From Desulfobacteraceae bacterium (lineage in GTDB: Bacteria; Desulfobacterota; Desulfobacteria; Desulfobacterales; Desulfosalsimonadaceae): a stretch of DNA of 52,201 bases. Positions 24,691 through 34,162 of this stretch are shown here, piece by piece. Position numbers and translations under genes: made by a program. Under the pieces are notes generated by a model. The model made no database searches. It saw only the letters and a program-made list of their open reading frames with translations, and was not told the origin of the DNA. Each line of letters starts with the position of its first letter. Within the stretch, counting starts at the first letter, position 1. The stretch covers positions 1-52,201 of the forward strand of contig JABZFM010000028.1 of the NCBI GenBank assembly GCA_014237465.1, given 5' to 3'.

Positions 24691-25710
24691 ATGGTCCAAT
24701 TGAAAGTTGCTGTCTGGTATAACAACAAAGATATTAGAATAGAAGATGTACCCAAGCCAAAACCTGGCCCGCGAGAGATGCTTGTCAAAGTTATTTCATG
24801 TGGAATATGTGGGAGTGATATTGTTGAATGGTACAGGCTCCCCAGAGCCCCCCTGGTCCCTGGTCATGAAATCGGCGGAGAAGTCGTTGAAACAGGAGAA
24901 TTAATAAAAAAATATAAACCGGGAGACCGGGTCTTTGTTGCCCCAAAAGTTCCTTGCATGAAATGTTCCTATTGTAAAAACGGGCATTACCCGATCTGCT
25001 CAAATATTAAAGACAGAATGCCCGGCGGATTTTCAGAATTTATTATTGTTCCGGAATCACTGGTAGAACATGGCACGTATCTATTGCCTGACAAGATATC
25101 CTATGATCAAAGCACATTTATTGAGCCTATCGCATGCGCCGTCAGGGCCCAGCAATTAGCCGAATTACAGAGAAACCAAACGATACTGGTAATGGGTTGC
25201 GGTATGTCCGGACTGATTCATGTAAAACTTGCAAAAAAAAAATGCAAAATAATAGCGGTGGATATCAATAAAAAAAGACTCGAATTTGCGAAACGGATCG
25301 GCGCAGATATTTTAATTGATGCAGCAGAAAATATCCATGAACGCTTGATTGCAGAAAACACAAAAAAAGCTGATGTCGTTGTTTTATGCACCTCTGCACT
25401 TTCAGCAATAAAACAGGCCTGGACGTGCGTGGATAAAGGTGGCGCAGTCGTCTTCTTTGCAGTTCCCGGACCAGATGAAAAAGTTTTTATCCCTATTAAT
25501 GAGTTCTGGACAAATGAAATCAGAATACTCACTTCTTATTATTGTGGGCCGCCTGACATAGCTGAGGCCATAAACCTGATAGAAACGGGAACTATAATAA
25601 TTGATGATATGATTACGCATAAATTGCCTCTAAATAACATTTCAAAGGGCTTTCAACTTGTGATGGATGCCAATACGTCAATAAAAGTTATCATCACGCC
25701 GAATGAATGA
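24691..25710 (+). CDS. Zinc-dependent alcohol/polyol dehydrogenase (MDR family)
   Basis: 339 residues of the medium-chain dehydrogenase family. Catalytic-zinc residues are in SCGICGSDIVEW and PGHEIGG; the structural-zinc cysteines are in CMKCSYCKNGHYPIC. The Rossmann loop reads VMGCGMSGLIHVKLA and VDINKKRLEFAKRIGAD ends with the NAD-favouring acid. The closest types are sorbitol, threonine or other polyol dehydrogenases. It follows lsrF after repeat F in the same orientation, suggesting a small carbohydrate pathway (aldolase plus dehydrogenase). The RBS is weak and the ATG at 24691 is the only reasonable start. Confidence 0.88.
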   Translation: MVQLKVAVWYNNKDIRIEDVPKPKPGPREMLVKVISCGICGSDIVEWYRLPRAPLVPGHEIGGEVVETGELIKKYKPGDRVFVAPKVPCMKCSYCKNGHYPICSNIKDRMPGGFSEFIIVPESLVEHGTYLLPDKISYDQSTFIEPIACAVRAQQLAELQRNQTILVMGCGMSGLIHVKLAKKKCKIIAVDINKKRLEFAKRIGADILIDAAENIHERLIAENTKKADVVVLCTSALSAIKQAWTCVDKGGAVVFFAVPGPDEKVFIPINEFWTNEIRILTSYYCGPPDIAEAINLIETGTIIIDDMITHKLPLNNISKGFQLVMDANTSIKVIITPNE

Positions 25711-25753
25711 GGATCAAATTTTTAAGAAATCATCTGATCTGAAAGGATAGTCA

Positions 25754-26665
25754 ATGATAGGGTTTGAAAGTGTTGAAGATGTCCAGCAAAAACTTGAAAG
25801 TGTTGATTACATCCCGTCCCGGGAAATCGCCACGGTTGTATATCTGGCAGCCGCCACCCAAAAGCCGATCCTGGTGGAAGGGCCGGCCGGTTCCGGAAAA
25901 ACCGAACTGGCCCGGGCCATCGCCCGATCCCTGGACCTTCGAAAAATCAGACTACAGTGCTATGAAGGTCTGGATGAAGCAAAAGCCCTGTATGAATGGG
26001 AATACGCCAAGCAGCTGCTTTACACCCAGATGATCAAGGAAAAAATCAATGACCTGATTTCCGCTTCATCATCCATATCCGAAGCGGTGGACAAAATTGC
26101 TGAACAGGAAAATGCTTTTTTTTCCGAACGGTTTCTGCTGGCCCGCCCCCTGCTGCAGGCCATTACATCGGATGAACCGGTAGTTCTTTTAATCGATGAA
26201 ATTGACAAATCCGATCCGGAGTTTGAAGCGTTTTTACTTGAACTGCTGGGTGACTTTCAGGTGTCGATTCCTGAACTGGGCATCTGGAAAGCCAACCATA
26301 TTCCCATCGTGCTGCTCACATCCAACAACTACCGGGACATGAGCGACGCGCTCAAGCGCCGGTGCATCCATCTTTATATTGATTACCCGGAAAAAGAACT
26401 GGAAAAACGAATTGTTAAGTTAAAAATCCCCGGGATTGAGGCACGGCTGGCCGACCAGCTGGTGGAAACGATTAATAAAATCCGGGACCTGGACCTGAAA
26501 AAACGCCCCTGCATCTCTGAAACCATCGACTGGGCCAAAGCCCTGATGGTGCTCCAGATAAACGATCTGTCGCCGGAAGTGCTCTCTGACACCATCAATG
26601 TCATCTGCAAATACCAGGTGGATACGAAGATGGTGAGAGAATCCATGGATAAGGTATTGGAATAA
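25754..26665 (+). CDS. MoxR-family AAA+ ATPase (CoxD-like)
   Basis: 303 residues with one AAA+ module: Walker A GPAGSGKTELAR (about 42-53), Walker B VVLLIDEIDKSD, sensor 1 LTSNNYRDMSDALKRRC with the arginine finger nearby, and a helical lid ending in PCISETIDWAKAL. MoxR ATPases act as chaperones that mature metalloenzymes or complexes, always with a VWA partner. That partner is the next gene. The RBS is GAAAGGA. No CO dehydrogenase (coxLMS) genes are present, so the client is unknown; the Mo-oxidoreductase at 20733 is one speculative candidate. Confidence 0.88.
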   Translation: MIGFESVEDVQQKLESVDYIPSREIATVVYLAAATQKPILVEGPAGSGKTELARAIARSLDLRKIRLQCYEGLDEAKALYEWEYAKQLLYTQMIKEKINDLISASSSISEAVDKIAEQENAFFSERFLLARPLLQAITSDEPVVLLIDEIDKSDPEFEAFLLELLGDFQVSIPELGIWKANHIPIVLLTSNNYRDMSDALKRRCIHLYIDYPEKELEKRIVKLKIPGIEARLADQLVETINKIRDLDLKKRPCISETIDWAKALMVLQINDLSPEVLSDTINVICKYQVDTKMVRESMDKVLE

Positions 26666-26754
26666 AAAATTCATCTGTTTTGCATTTTTAAAATTTAAAG
26701 CACCAAATGTTAGAACAATTATATAATCCATAAAACAGCAAGGCCTGAATTTTT

Positions 26755-28137
26755 TTGTTAAACCTGATTTTAAATTTTGTGTCTGCCTGCCGGACATCCG
26801 ATCTTCGGGTATCCACGGCCGAGGTGATTGACAGCGTCCGACAGCTGGAACTGGTTAATGTGCTGGATGAAGACCAGTTCCGCTCCACCTTGCGCGCCAA
26901 CTTTGCCAAAAGCAGGAGAGAACAAAGGGATTTTGACCGGATGTACGATCTTTTCTTTCATGACATGCGGCCGGATGCAGAACTGGACCCGGACAACACC
27001 CGCAAAAATGAAATGCGGGAAGCTTTAGAGCAGATGCGGCAGGAAACCAGTGATGATGAAATCAGCCAGGCCATATTTGATTTTCTGGCCGGAGACCCGA
27101 TCCCCTACTTAAAAGAGATCCAGCGCCTGGAAACCCAGGCGGAAGAAGCGTCCAAAGCATTAAAATCCAACCTCAGCCAGTTGTCCAGCCGGCTGGAGGT
27201 CATGCTCCGCATCAACCAGACCCGGAACCGACTGCTCCAGTTCCAGGGGGATAATCAATCAGAAGGCCTGCCCGGGAAAAATCAAGGGATGGCATCCCAC
27301 ATGCTGGAACGTCTGGAAGTGGCCAACCGCATGCTCACCCAGGACACACGACCTCATAATGACGGCCTCAAACAGATAAACACCTATGACAAGCAGTACT
27401 CCGGACTGGGGGAACGGCCTTTTTCGAACCTGACGGAAATTGAAATCGAACAAATGCGGACTGTCATTGATCAGCTGGTTCGCAAAATGAAAGACATCAT
27501 GAGCCGCCGTTACGCGTCACGCAACAAGGGAAAACTAGATGTCAAAAAAACACTGCGAACTGCCCAGCGCTATCTGGGGATTCCCATTGAAATCAGATAC
27601 CGTCAGAAACCCCTTCGGAAATCAAAAATCGTCACCCTGTGCGATGTGTCCGGGTCTGTGTGGTCTGCCGCCCGCTTCATGCTCAACATGATTTATTCCA
27701 TGCAGGACTGTTTTTCCGATGTGAAAAGCTTTGCGTTTGTGAGCGGGCCGACCAATATCACGGACATTTTTGAAAAACATGAAGTCAACAAGGCCATTGA
27801 AAAAGTCATCACGGACACAGACATCAATTTTGACGCGCATACGGATTACGGGGAAATGCTGACCCAGTTTCACCGGGACCACCTCAACCTGCTGAGCAAA
27901 AAAACCACCCTGATTATTGTGGGCGATGCCCGCACCAACTATCACAACCCCTGCGAACAGCTCCTGGATGAAATGCGGTCCAAATGCCGCCGGGTCATCT
28001 GGCTGAACCCGGAACCGGAACAGTTCTGGGGAACCGGTGACAGTGAGATGAGCACTTATAAGGCATATTGTCACGAAGTGCGGCCCTGCCGGAATTTGAA
28101 TCAGCTGATATACTTTATAGAAGACCTCGTCTTCTAA
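26755..28137 (+). CDS. VWA-domain protein, CoxE-like, partner of MoxR ATPase
   Basis: 460 residues, starting at a TTG at 26755. The N-terminus (LNLILNFVSACRTSDLRVSTAEV) matches the usual beginning of CoxE proteins, supporting this start. Residues 1-100 are the N-terminal helical part. The middle (100-270) is charged and partly coiled-coil. The von Willebrand A domain lies at about 295-460 with a MIDAS motif (LCDVSGSV), the threonine region TDYGEM and VGDARTNY. It works with the MoxR ATPase 89 bases upstream in metalloenzyme maturation (known for CoxD/CoxE). There is no leader peptide, so it is cytoplasmic. Confidence 0.87.
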   Translation: MLNLILNFVSACRTSDLRVSTAEVIDSVRQLELVNVLDEDQFRSTLRANFAKSRREQRDFDRMYDLFFHDMRPDAELDPDNTRKNEMREALEQMRQETSDDEISQAIFDFLAGDPIPYLKEIQRLETQAEEASKALKSNLSQLSSRLEVMLRINQTRNRLLQFQGDNQSEGLPGKNQGMASHMLERLEVANRMLTQDTRPHNDGLKQINTYDKQYSGLGERPFSNLTEIEIEQMRTVIDQLVRKMKDIMSRRYASRNKGKLDVKKTLRTAQRYLGIPIEIRYRQKPLRKSKIVTLCDVSGSVWSAARFMLNMIYSMQDCFSDVKSFAFVSGPTNITDIFEKHEVNKAIEKVITDTDINFDAHTDYGEMLTQFHRDHLNLLSKKTTLIIVGDARTNYHNPCEQLLDEMRSKCRRVIWLNPEPEQFWGTGDSEMSTYKAYCHEVRPCRNLNQLIYFIEDLVF

Positions 28138-28899
28138 CAGGAAGTTGAAAAACTATTGCGCTTGGCCATGCGGCGTTAAAATCCGGCTCAAAATGCGACA
28201 GAATAAAGACAGATGAATGATGCGATATTGAAAGGCAATCCATGGTAAACCTACCTGAATCAAAATTTGAAAAAAACGATTAAAGACTTTATACCGGCAA
28301 CACAATGTGTCATTGCCGGGGAATCTGCTGGTCGCAGTTTGTGTTGTGGTCTTTTGTTCCGGCAACAGATCCAGCCCTTACTTCTGACATCATGGTTTTT
28401 TGCCATGATATTTGTCCTTTTGACCCGTTTTTTCATTCACCGCCAATATAAATCTCAAAAAGAGGCCACGCTTTCCCCAAAGATCTGGTTTCAGTCACAG
28501 TATCTGCCCGGATTGTGCCGAAAAATTGTACCCGGATATGGATCTCTATAATGATTAATTTAATGGTACCATGATGCAGATTTTTATTTTTTTAAAATTC
28601 ATCTCATTTTTTTGATAAATCAGTAACCTATTTTGAACACAAAAATGGTAACAAATAAAAACAAACGAAAATGGAATGGTTTGCCTTTTTTTCAATATTC
28701 GAACATTACGGCAAGGGGCATGCGGAATCCTGAAGTTCTGACGTTTCGGCCCGAAAAAAGCTGACGCAAAGCGAATAAAACCATTTCTCTTTCCTTCAAT
28801 CCAACGCTAAAGTCCTAATTTTCAAAGCCGCCTGGCTTGACTTATTCTGATTTATGCATATTTTAACGCAACAATTAATTTAAATAAAAGGAAAATCTC
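28138..28899. other. Intergenic region before the FKBP gene
   Basis: 762 bases. 28144-28197 is a copy of the second repeat family. An open frame at 28267-28551 (94 codons, TTG start, one hydrophobic stretch) lacks an RBS and recognisable relatives, so I do not call it a gene. The rest is AT-rich and featureless apart from a good RBS (AAAAGGAAAA) before 28900. Confidence 0.45.
28144..28197 (+). repeat. Second dispersed repeat, copy 1
   Basis: TTGAAAAACTATTGCGCTTG followed by GCCATGCGGCGTTAAAATCC and GGCTCAAAATGC. It recurs at 51432 with few differences and lies just after the CoxE-like gene. Confidence 0.85.
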
Positions 28900-29397
28900 A
28901 TGGTAAAAGTTGAAAAAGACATGTTTGTCAGTGTGGAATATACAGGCACACTGACAAACGGAGAAGTATTTGATACAAGTAACGGACGCCAGCCTCTGGA
29001 AATTCAGATAGGCGCCGGTCAATTAATAAAAGGGTTTGAACAGGCTCTTGAAGGCATGGCCGTAAACGAGAAAAAAACCTTCACATTGGAACCGGATGAA
29101 GCATACGGTCAAATAGACGAAAGCCTCACACGCGCCTTTCCCCGGGCGGATGTGCCGCCGGAGATGAATCCCGAGGTTGGCCAGACAGTCGGGCTTCATG
29201 ACGAGAACGGCCAGCAGATTCCGGCAACTATCGTTGATATGAATGATGAGCATGTGACGGTGGACTTAAATCATCCCATGGCCGGTAAAGCATTAACGTT
29301 TGATATTGAGGTCGTGGGCATCAGCGAAACACCGACGCAGACACCCGATGACTGCGGATCAGGCTGTGGCTGCGACTGTTCATCAGGCTGCTCATAA
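28900..29397 (+). CDS. FKBP-type peptidyl-prolyl isomerase, SlyD-like
   Basis: 165 residues. The FKBP core (about 6-75 and 125-145) has VEYTGTLTNGEVFDTS, GAGQLIKGFEQALEGM and the IF (insert-in-flap) chaperone domain in between (EAYGQIDESLTRAF, PPEMNPEVGQTVGLHDENG), as in SlyD. The last 20 residues are Cys/Ser/Gly-rich (DCGSGCGCDCSSGC), a compact metal-binding tail comparable to the nickel-binding C-terminus of SlyD. It is a cytoplasmic folding helper and possibly a nickel or zinc carrier for metalloenzymes. It is upstream of the ABC transporter by about 145 bases and its promoter is not recognised. Confidence 0.9.
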   Translation: MVKVEKDMFVSVEYTGTLTNGEVFDTSNGRQPLEIQIGAGQLIKGFEQALEGMAVNEKKTFTLEPDEAYGQIDESLTRAFPRADVPPEMNPEVGQTVGLHDENGQQIPATIVDMNDEHVTVDLNHPMAGKALTFDIEVVGISETPTQTPDDCGSGCGCDCSSGCS

Positions 29398-29542
29398 CAA
29401 ATTGATATAACAAAATCGGGTTTAATCCCTCTTCGAAATTATTCCAATTAAGCGGATGAATGTTTTATATTAATTTAACCGTATCGTGTGTCCGGCCCTG
29501 GTCATGGGCACGAATAATTCAAAAGCACTACATCACCCTGAT

Positions 29543-30478
29543 ATGAAAAAAAATCCGGTCATTGAAGTTAAAAACGTCACCAAATCTTTTAAAAGTGTCC
29601 AGGCAGTCAAAGGCGTTGATTTTAAGATATTCAAAGGCCAGTCCGTGGCATTGCTCGGCCCCAACGGCGCCGGAAAAACAACCCTGATGGAAATGATCGA
29701 AGGGATTCAGAAACCCGATAAAGGCGAAATTTTCATCAGTGGCAAAAAATGGAAAGGCAATGAAAGTACACTTCACCGTGAAATCGGCCTTTCACTGCAG
29801 GAAACCCATTTTCTCGAACGCCTGACTGTTTTTGAAACCTTAAAGCTTTTTGCCAGCTTTTATGAACTGGGACAACAGCGCGTGGATGAGATTATCCGCA
29901 TCATCGGGCTGCAGGAAAAAATCCGATCCTATGTCGTAAATCTTTCCGGTGGTCAGCGGCAAAGACTGGCATTGGGCATTGCCTTGCTCAACGATCCAAA
30001 AATTTTACTTCTGGATGAGCCCACCACCGGCCTGGACCCCAATGCAAGGCGGGAAATCTGGTCGATCCTGATGGATTTAAAAAAACATTCCCAGACGTCT
30101 CTTGTGCTGACCACCCATTATATGGAAGAAGCTGAACAGCTGTGTGAACGAATTATCATTATCGACAAAGGCCGGATCCTGAAACAGGGCACTTTAGAGC
30201 AGTTGCTGGAAGAAGATAACGGCGATAAGATTATTGAATTTGCATTGGATGAATCAAACCGGTCCATTGACGGGGTAAGCGTTCAAGCGGGATTTCAGAT
30301 CCAGTGGGATGCCAACAGGGACAAAGGCGTCATTGTTTTAAACCAGATAGAGAGACAATTGCCTGAATTTTTGAATTTTCTGAACCAGAATAATCTTCGG
30401 CTCCGACACCTGGAATGCCGGCGGAAAACACTGGATGATCTGTTTACGACCATGACAGGCAGACGTTTGCATGAATAA
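29543..30478 (+). CDS. ABC-2 transporter, ATP-binding subunit
   Basis: 311 residues from the ATG at 29543, where the usual family start (VIEVKNVTKSF) begins; a GTG at 29486 would add 19 unlikely residues. Walker A GPNGAGKTTLME, Q-loop LSLQETHF, signature LSGGQRQRLALG, Walker B LLLDEPTTGLDP and switch His in TTHYMEEAEQ are all intact. It has the C-terminal extension typical of DrrA/CcmA-type exporters. The permease gene overlaps by 8 bases. The substrate is unknown (drug, lipid or polysaccharide class). Confidence 0.92.
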   Translation: MKKNPVIEVKNVTKSFKSVQAVKGVDFKIFKGQSVALLGPNGAGKTTLMEMIEGIQKPDKGEIFISGKKWKGNESTLHREIGLSLQETHFLERLTVFETLKLFASFYELGQQRVDEIIRIIGLQEKIRSYVVNLSGGQRQRLALGIALLNDPKILLLDEPTTGLDPNARREIWSILMDLKKHSQTSLVLTTHYMEEAEQLCERIIIIDKGRILKQGTLEQLLEEDNGDKIIEFALDESNRSIDGVSVQAGFQIQWDANRDKGVIVLNQIERQLPEFLNFLNQNNLRLRHLECRRKTLDDLFTTMTGRRLHE

Positions 30479-31616
30479 ACTGATTCAACAAAAACAGCTG
30501 GCCCAGCTGATCTCGGCTCATTTTAAGGAAATTATCCGCCATCCGGCCGTTATTTTCTGGGGCATTATTTTTCCCATTCTCATGGCGCTGGGACTGGGCA
30601 TTGCATTTACCAGGCAGACCGACATTATCCGTCATGTGGCGGTGATTGAAAACAACCCGGCGTTTACGGAAAACGCAAATAACGAATTATTGATCCATGC
30701 GTTTCTTGAAAAACATGCGGATAAAATTGAACCTTCCGGCGATAAACCGCATCAATATAAAATCACACTGGTGGATGAAAAACTGGGAAATACCACGTTT
30801 CTTTTTGAAAAAACAACCTGGCGCCATGCCATGGTTCTGTTAAAACGAGGGAACCTGGGCATTATAATGAATGAAAAAAAAGACCGGATTGAATACCATT
30901 TTGATCCCTTAAACACGGACGCCCATTTTTCCTACCTGAAGCTGTCGAAAATTTTCGGCCAAAACGGTGTGCCGGTTGAAGAAAACCTTGAAAGCGTTCA
31001 TCCATTAACTATTCACGGCACCCGGTACATTGACTTTCTGGTGCCGGGACTGATGGCAATGGGGATCATGATGTCCTGCATGTGGGGCATGAGTTACGGC
31101 ATGATCGACAAACGGTCCAAAAAACTGCTGAGACGAATGGTTGCCACACCGATGAAAAAATCTTATTTTTTGATTTCCCTGATGACGGTCAGAATCACCA
31201 TGAACCTGATTGAATCCACCCTGCTTTTCATCTTTGCCTGGCTGGTCTTTCATATCACCATCGAAGGAAGCATTGCCGGTTTATTTGCTATTTTTATTGC
31301 CGGCAATATTGCCTTTGGCGGAATCGCTATTTTTATTTCCTGCCGAACGGCAAACACGGAAATCGGCAACGGCCTGGTCAATGCTGTGGTCATGCCGATG
31401 ATGGTCCTTTCCGGAGTCTTTTTCAGCTATCATAATTTTCCGGACTGGAGTATCCCCTTTATTCAAAAACTACCCCTGACGCTGCTCGCGGACGGATTAA
31501 GAAGCATTTTTATTGAAGGCGCCGGGTATTCTGAAGTGTTTCTTCCCACCGCCATTCTATTATCCATCGGTATTTTCTTTTTTTCAGCGGGGCTGCGATT
31601 CTTCAAATGGCACTAA
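30471..31616 (+). CDS. ABC-2 transporter, permease subunit
   Basis: 381 residues. A first transmembrane helix at about 24-46 is followed by a long extracytoplasmic segment (about 47-185) and then five helices between about 190 and 378 (FLVPGLMAMGIMMSC, LLFIFAWLVFHI, GLFAIFIAGNIAFGG, GLVNAVVMPMMVLSG, FLPTAILLSIGIFFF). This is the ABC2_membrane_3/YhgE-like arrangement. It pairs with the overlapping ATPase gene as a homodimeric exporter. No substrate-binding protein is nearby, which supports export rather than import. Confidence 0.9.
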   Translation: MNKLIQQKQLAQLISAHFKEIIRHPAVIFWGIIFPILMALGLGIAFTRQTDIIRHVAVIENNPAFTENANNELLIHAFLEKHADKIEPSGDKPHQYKITLVDEKLGNTTFLFEKTTWRHAMVLLKRGNLGIIMNEKKDRIEYHFDPLNTDAHFSYLKLSKIFGQNGVPVEENLESVHPLTIHGTRYIDFLVPGLMAMGIMMSCMWGMSYGMIDKRSKKLLRRMVATPMKKSYFLISLMTVRITMNLIESTLLFIFAWLVFHITIEGSIAGLFAIFIAGNIAFGGIAIFISCRTANTEIGNGLVNAVVMPMMVLSGVFFSYHNFPDWSIPFIQKLPLTLLADGLRSIFIEGAGYSEVFLPTAILLSIGIFFFSAGLRFFKWH

Positions 31617-31698
31617 CCATCACCGGCCTTGAATTTGAGGCTTTTAACAAAACCATCAGATTTATATTTTAAGTGTGATTATAAATAATGGAATCACC

Positions 31699-33645
31699 AT
31701 GATACCAGAAAAAGAACTGCAAAAACATTTCGGGTTCAGCACCTTTAAAAACGGGCAGAAAGACGTTATTTCAAAAATACTGGACGGGAACTCCGCTGCC
31801 GCCATCTTTCCCACGGGCGCTGGAAAATCCATGTGTTACCAGCTACCGGCCATGCTGCTGCCGGAGATGACCCTGGTGGTATCCCCGCTGCTGTCTTTGA
31901 TGAAAGATCAGCTGGACTTTCTGACCGCGCACCATATTCCCGCCGCCCGACTGGATTCAACCCTGGACAGAGATGAAACCAATAAAATTTTTGAACAGGC
32001 CAAAAACAGGGAATTAAAAATCCTGATGATTTCTGTTGAACGGTTCAAAAATGAGCGATTCCGGTATCACCTGCAGAACATGCGGATTTCCCTGCTGGTT
32101 ATTGACGAGGCCCACTGTATTTCCGAGTGGGGACACAATTTCCGGCCGGAATACTTAAAACTGCCCCATTATCAGAAAGAATTCAACATTCCGCAAACAT
32201 TGCTGCTGACTGCAACCGCGACGGCGGCGGTTATTGACGACATGTGCGGCAAGCTTGACATCTGCCGGGAAAATGTTGTGGTGACTGGATTCTACCGCAA
32301 AAATCTCTTTTTAAAAGTCACGCCGGCCGCGGAAGCAGATAAAAAAACCATTCTGCTGAAAAGGATCCAAAGGACACCCGCCGCCCCGACCATTGTTTAT
32401 GTGACCCTACAAAAAACCGCTGAAACGGTTGCCGCGTTTTTATATGAAAACAATATCAATGCGCATGCGTATCATGCCGGCATGCAAAGCAGGGAACGGG
32501 AAAATATCCAGAACCGGTTCATGGAAGGCTCCCTTGCATGCATTGTGGCGACCATCGCCTTTGGCATGGGGATTGATAAAAAAGACATCCGGAGAATCAT
32601 CCACTTTGATCTGCCCAAATCCATTGAAAACTACAGCCAGGAAATCGGGCGGTCCGGACGAGACGGCGAATTATCCTTATGCCAGATCCTTGCCAATCGG
32701 GATGGTATCAATGTCCTGGAAAATTTCATTTACGGCGACACCCCGGACAAGCGGTCCATTTATCGACTGCTTCAGGAGATCAAAAACAACAACGGCTTTA
32801 CCTGGGAGTTTAAATTAACAAGGCTTTCAAACGAAATAAACATCCGGGCGCTGCCGTTAAAAACCCTGCTGGTTTACCTGTCCATGGAAGGCATTATTCG
32901 TCCGAAAACGACTTACTTTGATGAGTATGCGTTTAAATTCTTTTCCGGGCCGGAAAAAATTATTGAACAATTTGCAGAAGAACGGAAACAGTTTGTCTCC
33001 GCTGTCTTTTCCCACTGCCAAACTAAAAAGATCTGGACATCTGTTGATATGGAAGGGATTCTCAACACCTATGCCACGAACCGGCAAAGGATAATTACCG
33101 CCCTGGAATATTTTAATGAAAAAGGCTGGATTGAACTCCAGACCCGCCAGGCGGTTGAAGTATATGACATCATGACCCAGGCATTTGATATGGATACAGT
33201 GACGGAAAAGATGCATACGCTGTTTGTGCAAAAAGAATCCCACGGCATTGAAAGAATCCACCAAATGGTCGACTTTTTTGAAAGCCGTTCATGCATCAGC
33301 CGCCAGCTTGCCGGATATTTTGGGGAAACCTTGGAAAAAGAGCATTGCGGTCACTGTTCATTCTGCAAAAATGAAAGCATCGAGCTCAAGACGACCGCCC
33401 GGTTAAAACCGCTCTCAAATATGGACTTTAATGATTTGACCGGAGAATTTATAACGGTGGCCGGAGAACATGCCACTGAAATGAATTTAACCAAATTCCT
33501 TTGCGGCATCTACACCCCAGTTTTCTCAAAATTTAAAGTAAAGGCAATGCCTATTTTCGGTGCGCTTGAACAATATCCGTTCCCGGAAGTGAAAAAATGG
33601 ATTCAGGCAAGTCAAAAACTTCCATTGCCTAACCCTGCCGGTTAG
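31699..33645 (+). CDS. recQ: RecQ-family ATP-dependent DNA helicase
   Basis: 648 residues from ATG 31699; a GTG at 31675 is in frame. Helicase motifs: FPTGAGKSMCYQLPA (I), VVSPLLSLMKDQ (Ia), IDEAHCISEWGHNFRPEY (II plus the RecQ aromatic loop), LTATAT (III), VATIAFGMGIDK (V) and QEIGRSGRDG (VI). The C-terminal zinc site is present (ESRSCISRQLAGYF, then HCGHCSFC), so a RecQ-Ct domain is retained. The last 130 residues differ from E. coli RecQ and I see no clear HRDC domain. It unwinds DNA in recombinational repair. Confidence 0.9.
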   Translation: MIPEKELQKHFGFSTFKNGQKDVISKILDGNSAAAIFPTGAGKSMCYQLPAMLLPEMTLVVSPLLSLMKDQLDFLTAHHIPAARLDSTLDRDETNKIFEQAKNRELKILMISVERFKNERFRYHLQNMRISLLVIDEAHCISEWGHNFRPEYLKLPHYQKEFNIPQTLLLTATATAAVIDDMCGKLDICRENVVVTGFYRKNLFLKVTPAAEADKKTILLKRIQRTPAAPTIVYVTLQKTAETVAAFLYENNINAHAYHAGMQSRERENIQNRFMEGSLACIVATIAFGMGIDKKDIRRIIHFDLPKSIENYSQEIGRSGRDGELSLCQILANRDGINVLENFIYGDTPDKRSIYRLLQEIKNNNGFTWEFKLTRLSNEINIRALPLKTLLVYLSMEGIIRPKTTYFDEYAFKFFSGPEKIIEQFAEERKQFVSAVFSHCQTKKIWTSVDMEGILNTYATNRQRIITALEYFNEKGWIELQTRQAVEVYDIMTQAFDMDTVTEKMHTLFVQKESHGIERIHQMVDFFESRSCISRQLAGYFGETLEKEHCGHCSFCKNESIELKTTARLKPLSNMDFNDLTGEFITVAGEHATEMNLTKFLCGIYTPVFSKFKVKAMPIFGALEQYPFPEVKKWIQASQKLPLPNPAG

Positions 33646-33690
33646 TGTAGGTAGATGAAAATAATCACCCTTAATGCGTGGAGGCATTTA

Positions 33691-34056
33691 ATGAACGGAC
33701 AGGAACAAATCAATAATATCAATTTTTCAATAGACAAGAACACTCTTTTTCGTGAAGAATCAATCACAGACCTTAAAGTCGGTTCCATCAGAAGATTAAT
33801 CCCTGTAAAACCGGACGGCTCCTCAGATGATGCCCGAGCAGAAGTATTTATCGGCCATACCCAGCTCATGTCCCCGGAAGGCCCTTTGCCCATCCAGTCT
33901 GAACTGACTGCAAAAACCCTGGAAGAAGCAATCGACGTGTTCCCTGCGACCATGAAACAGGCCTTGACGGAGATGATTGAAAAAATGCAGGAGATGCAGC
34001 GGCAGCAGCAAGCGCAACAAAAAGATGAGTCACGGATAATTGTTCCGGGAAGATAA
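33691..34056 (+). CDS. Conserved cytoplasmic protein of unknown function
   Basis: 121 residues from ATG 33691, chosen because GGAGG lies 6 bases upstream; a longer frame begins at 33655. No known motif. The N-terminal 80 residues look like a small beta-rich domain (FREESITDLKVGSIRRL, then AEVFIGHTQLMSPEGPLP). The C-terminus is a Gln/Met-rich amphipathic helix (EMIEKMQEMQRQQQAQQ), probably coiled-coil. It follows recQ in the same direction. I cannot assign a function. Confidence 0.7.
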   Translation: MNGQEQINNINFSIDKNTLFREESITDLKVGSIRRLIPVKPDGSSDDARAEVFIGHTQLMSPEGPLPIQSELTAKTLEEAIDVFPATMKQALTEMIEKMQEMQRQQQAQQKDESRIIVPGR

Positions 34057-34162
34057 AAAATCAGGTAGATAGGCTGAATAACATTTACATCTTTTACAAA
34101 CAGACTCTCTATTAACAATAACCCGAACCCCTTGAAATCTCAACCTCTGTAACCAATGGCAT

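Noticed and set aside
25754-28137. A carbon monoxide dehydrogenase (cox) locus
   Set aside because: The MoxR/CoxE pair is there but coxL, coxM and coxS are not.
28267-28551. 94-codon open frame with one hydrophobic stretch
   Set aside because: TTG start without RBS in an AT-rich spacer, and no relative recognised; kept only as a note in the gap entry.
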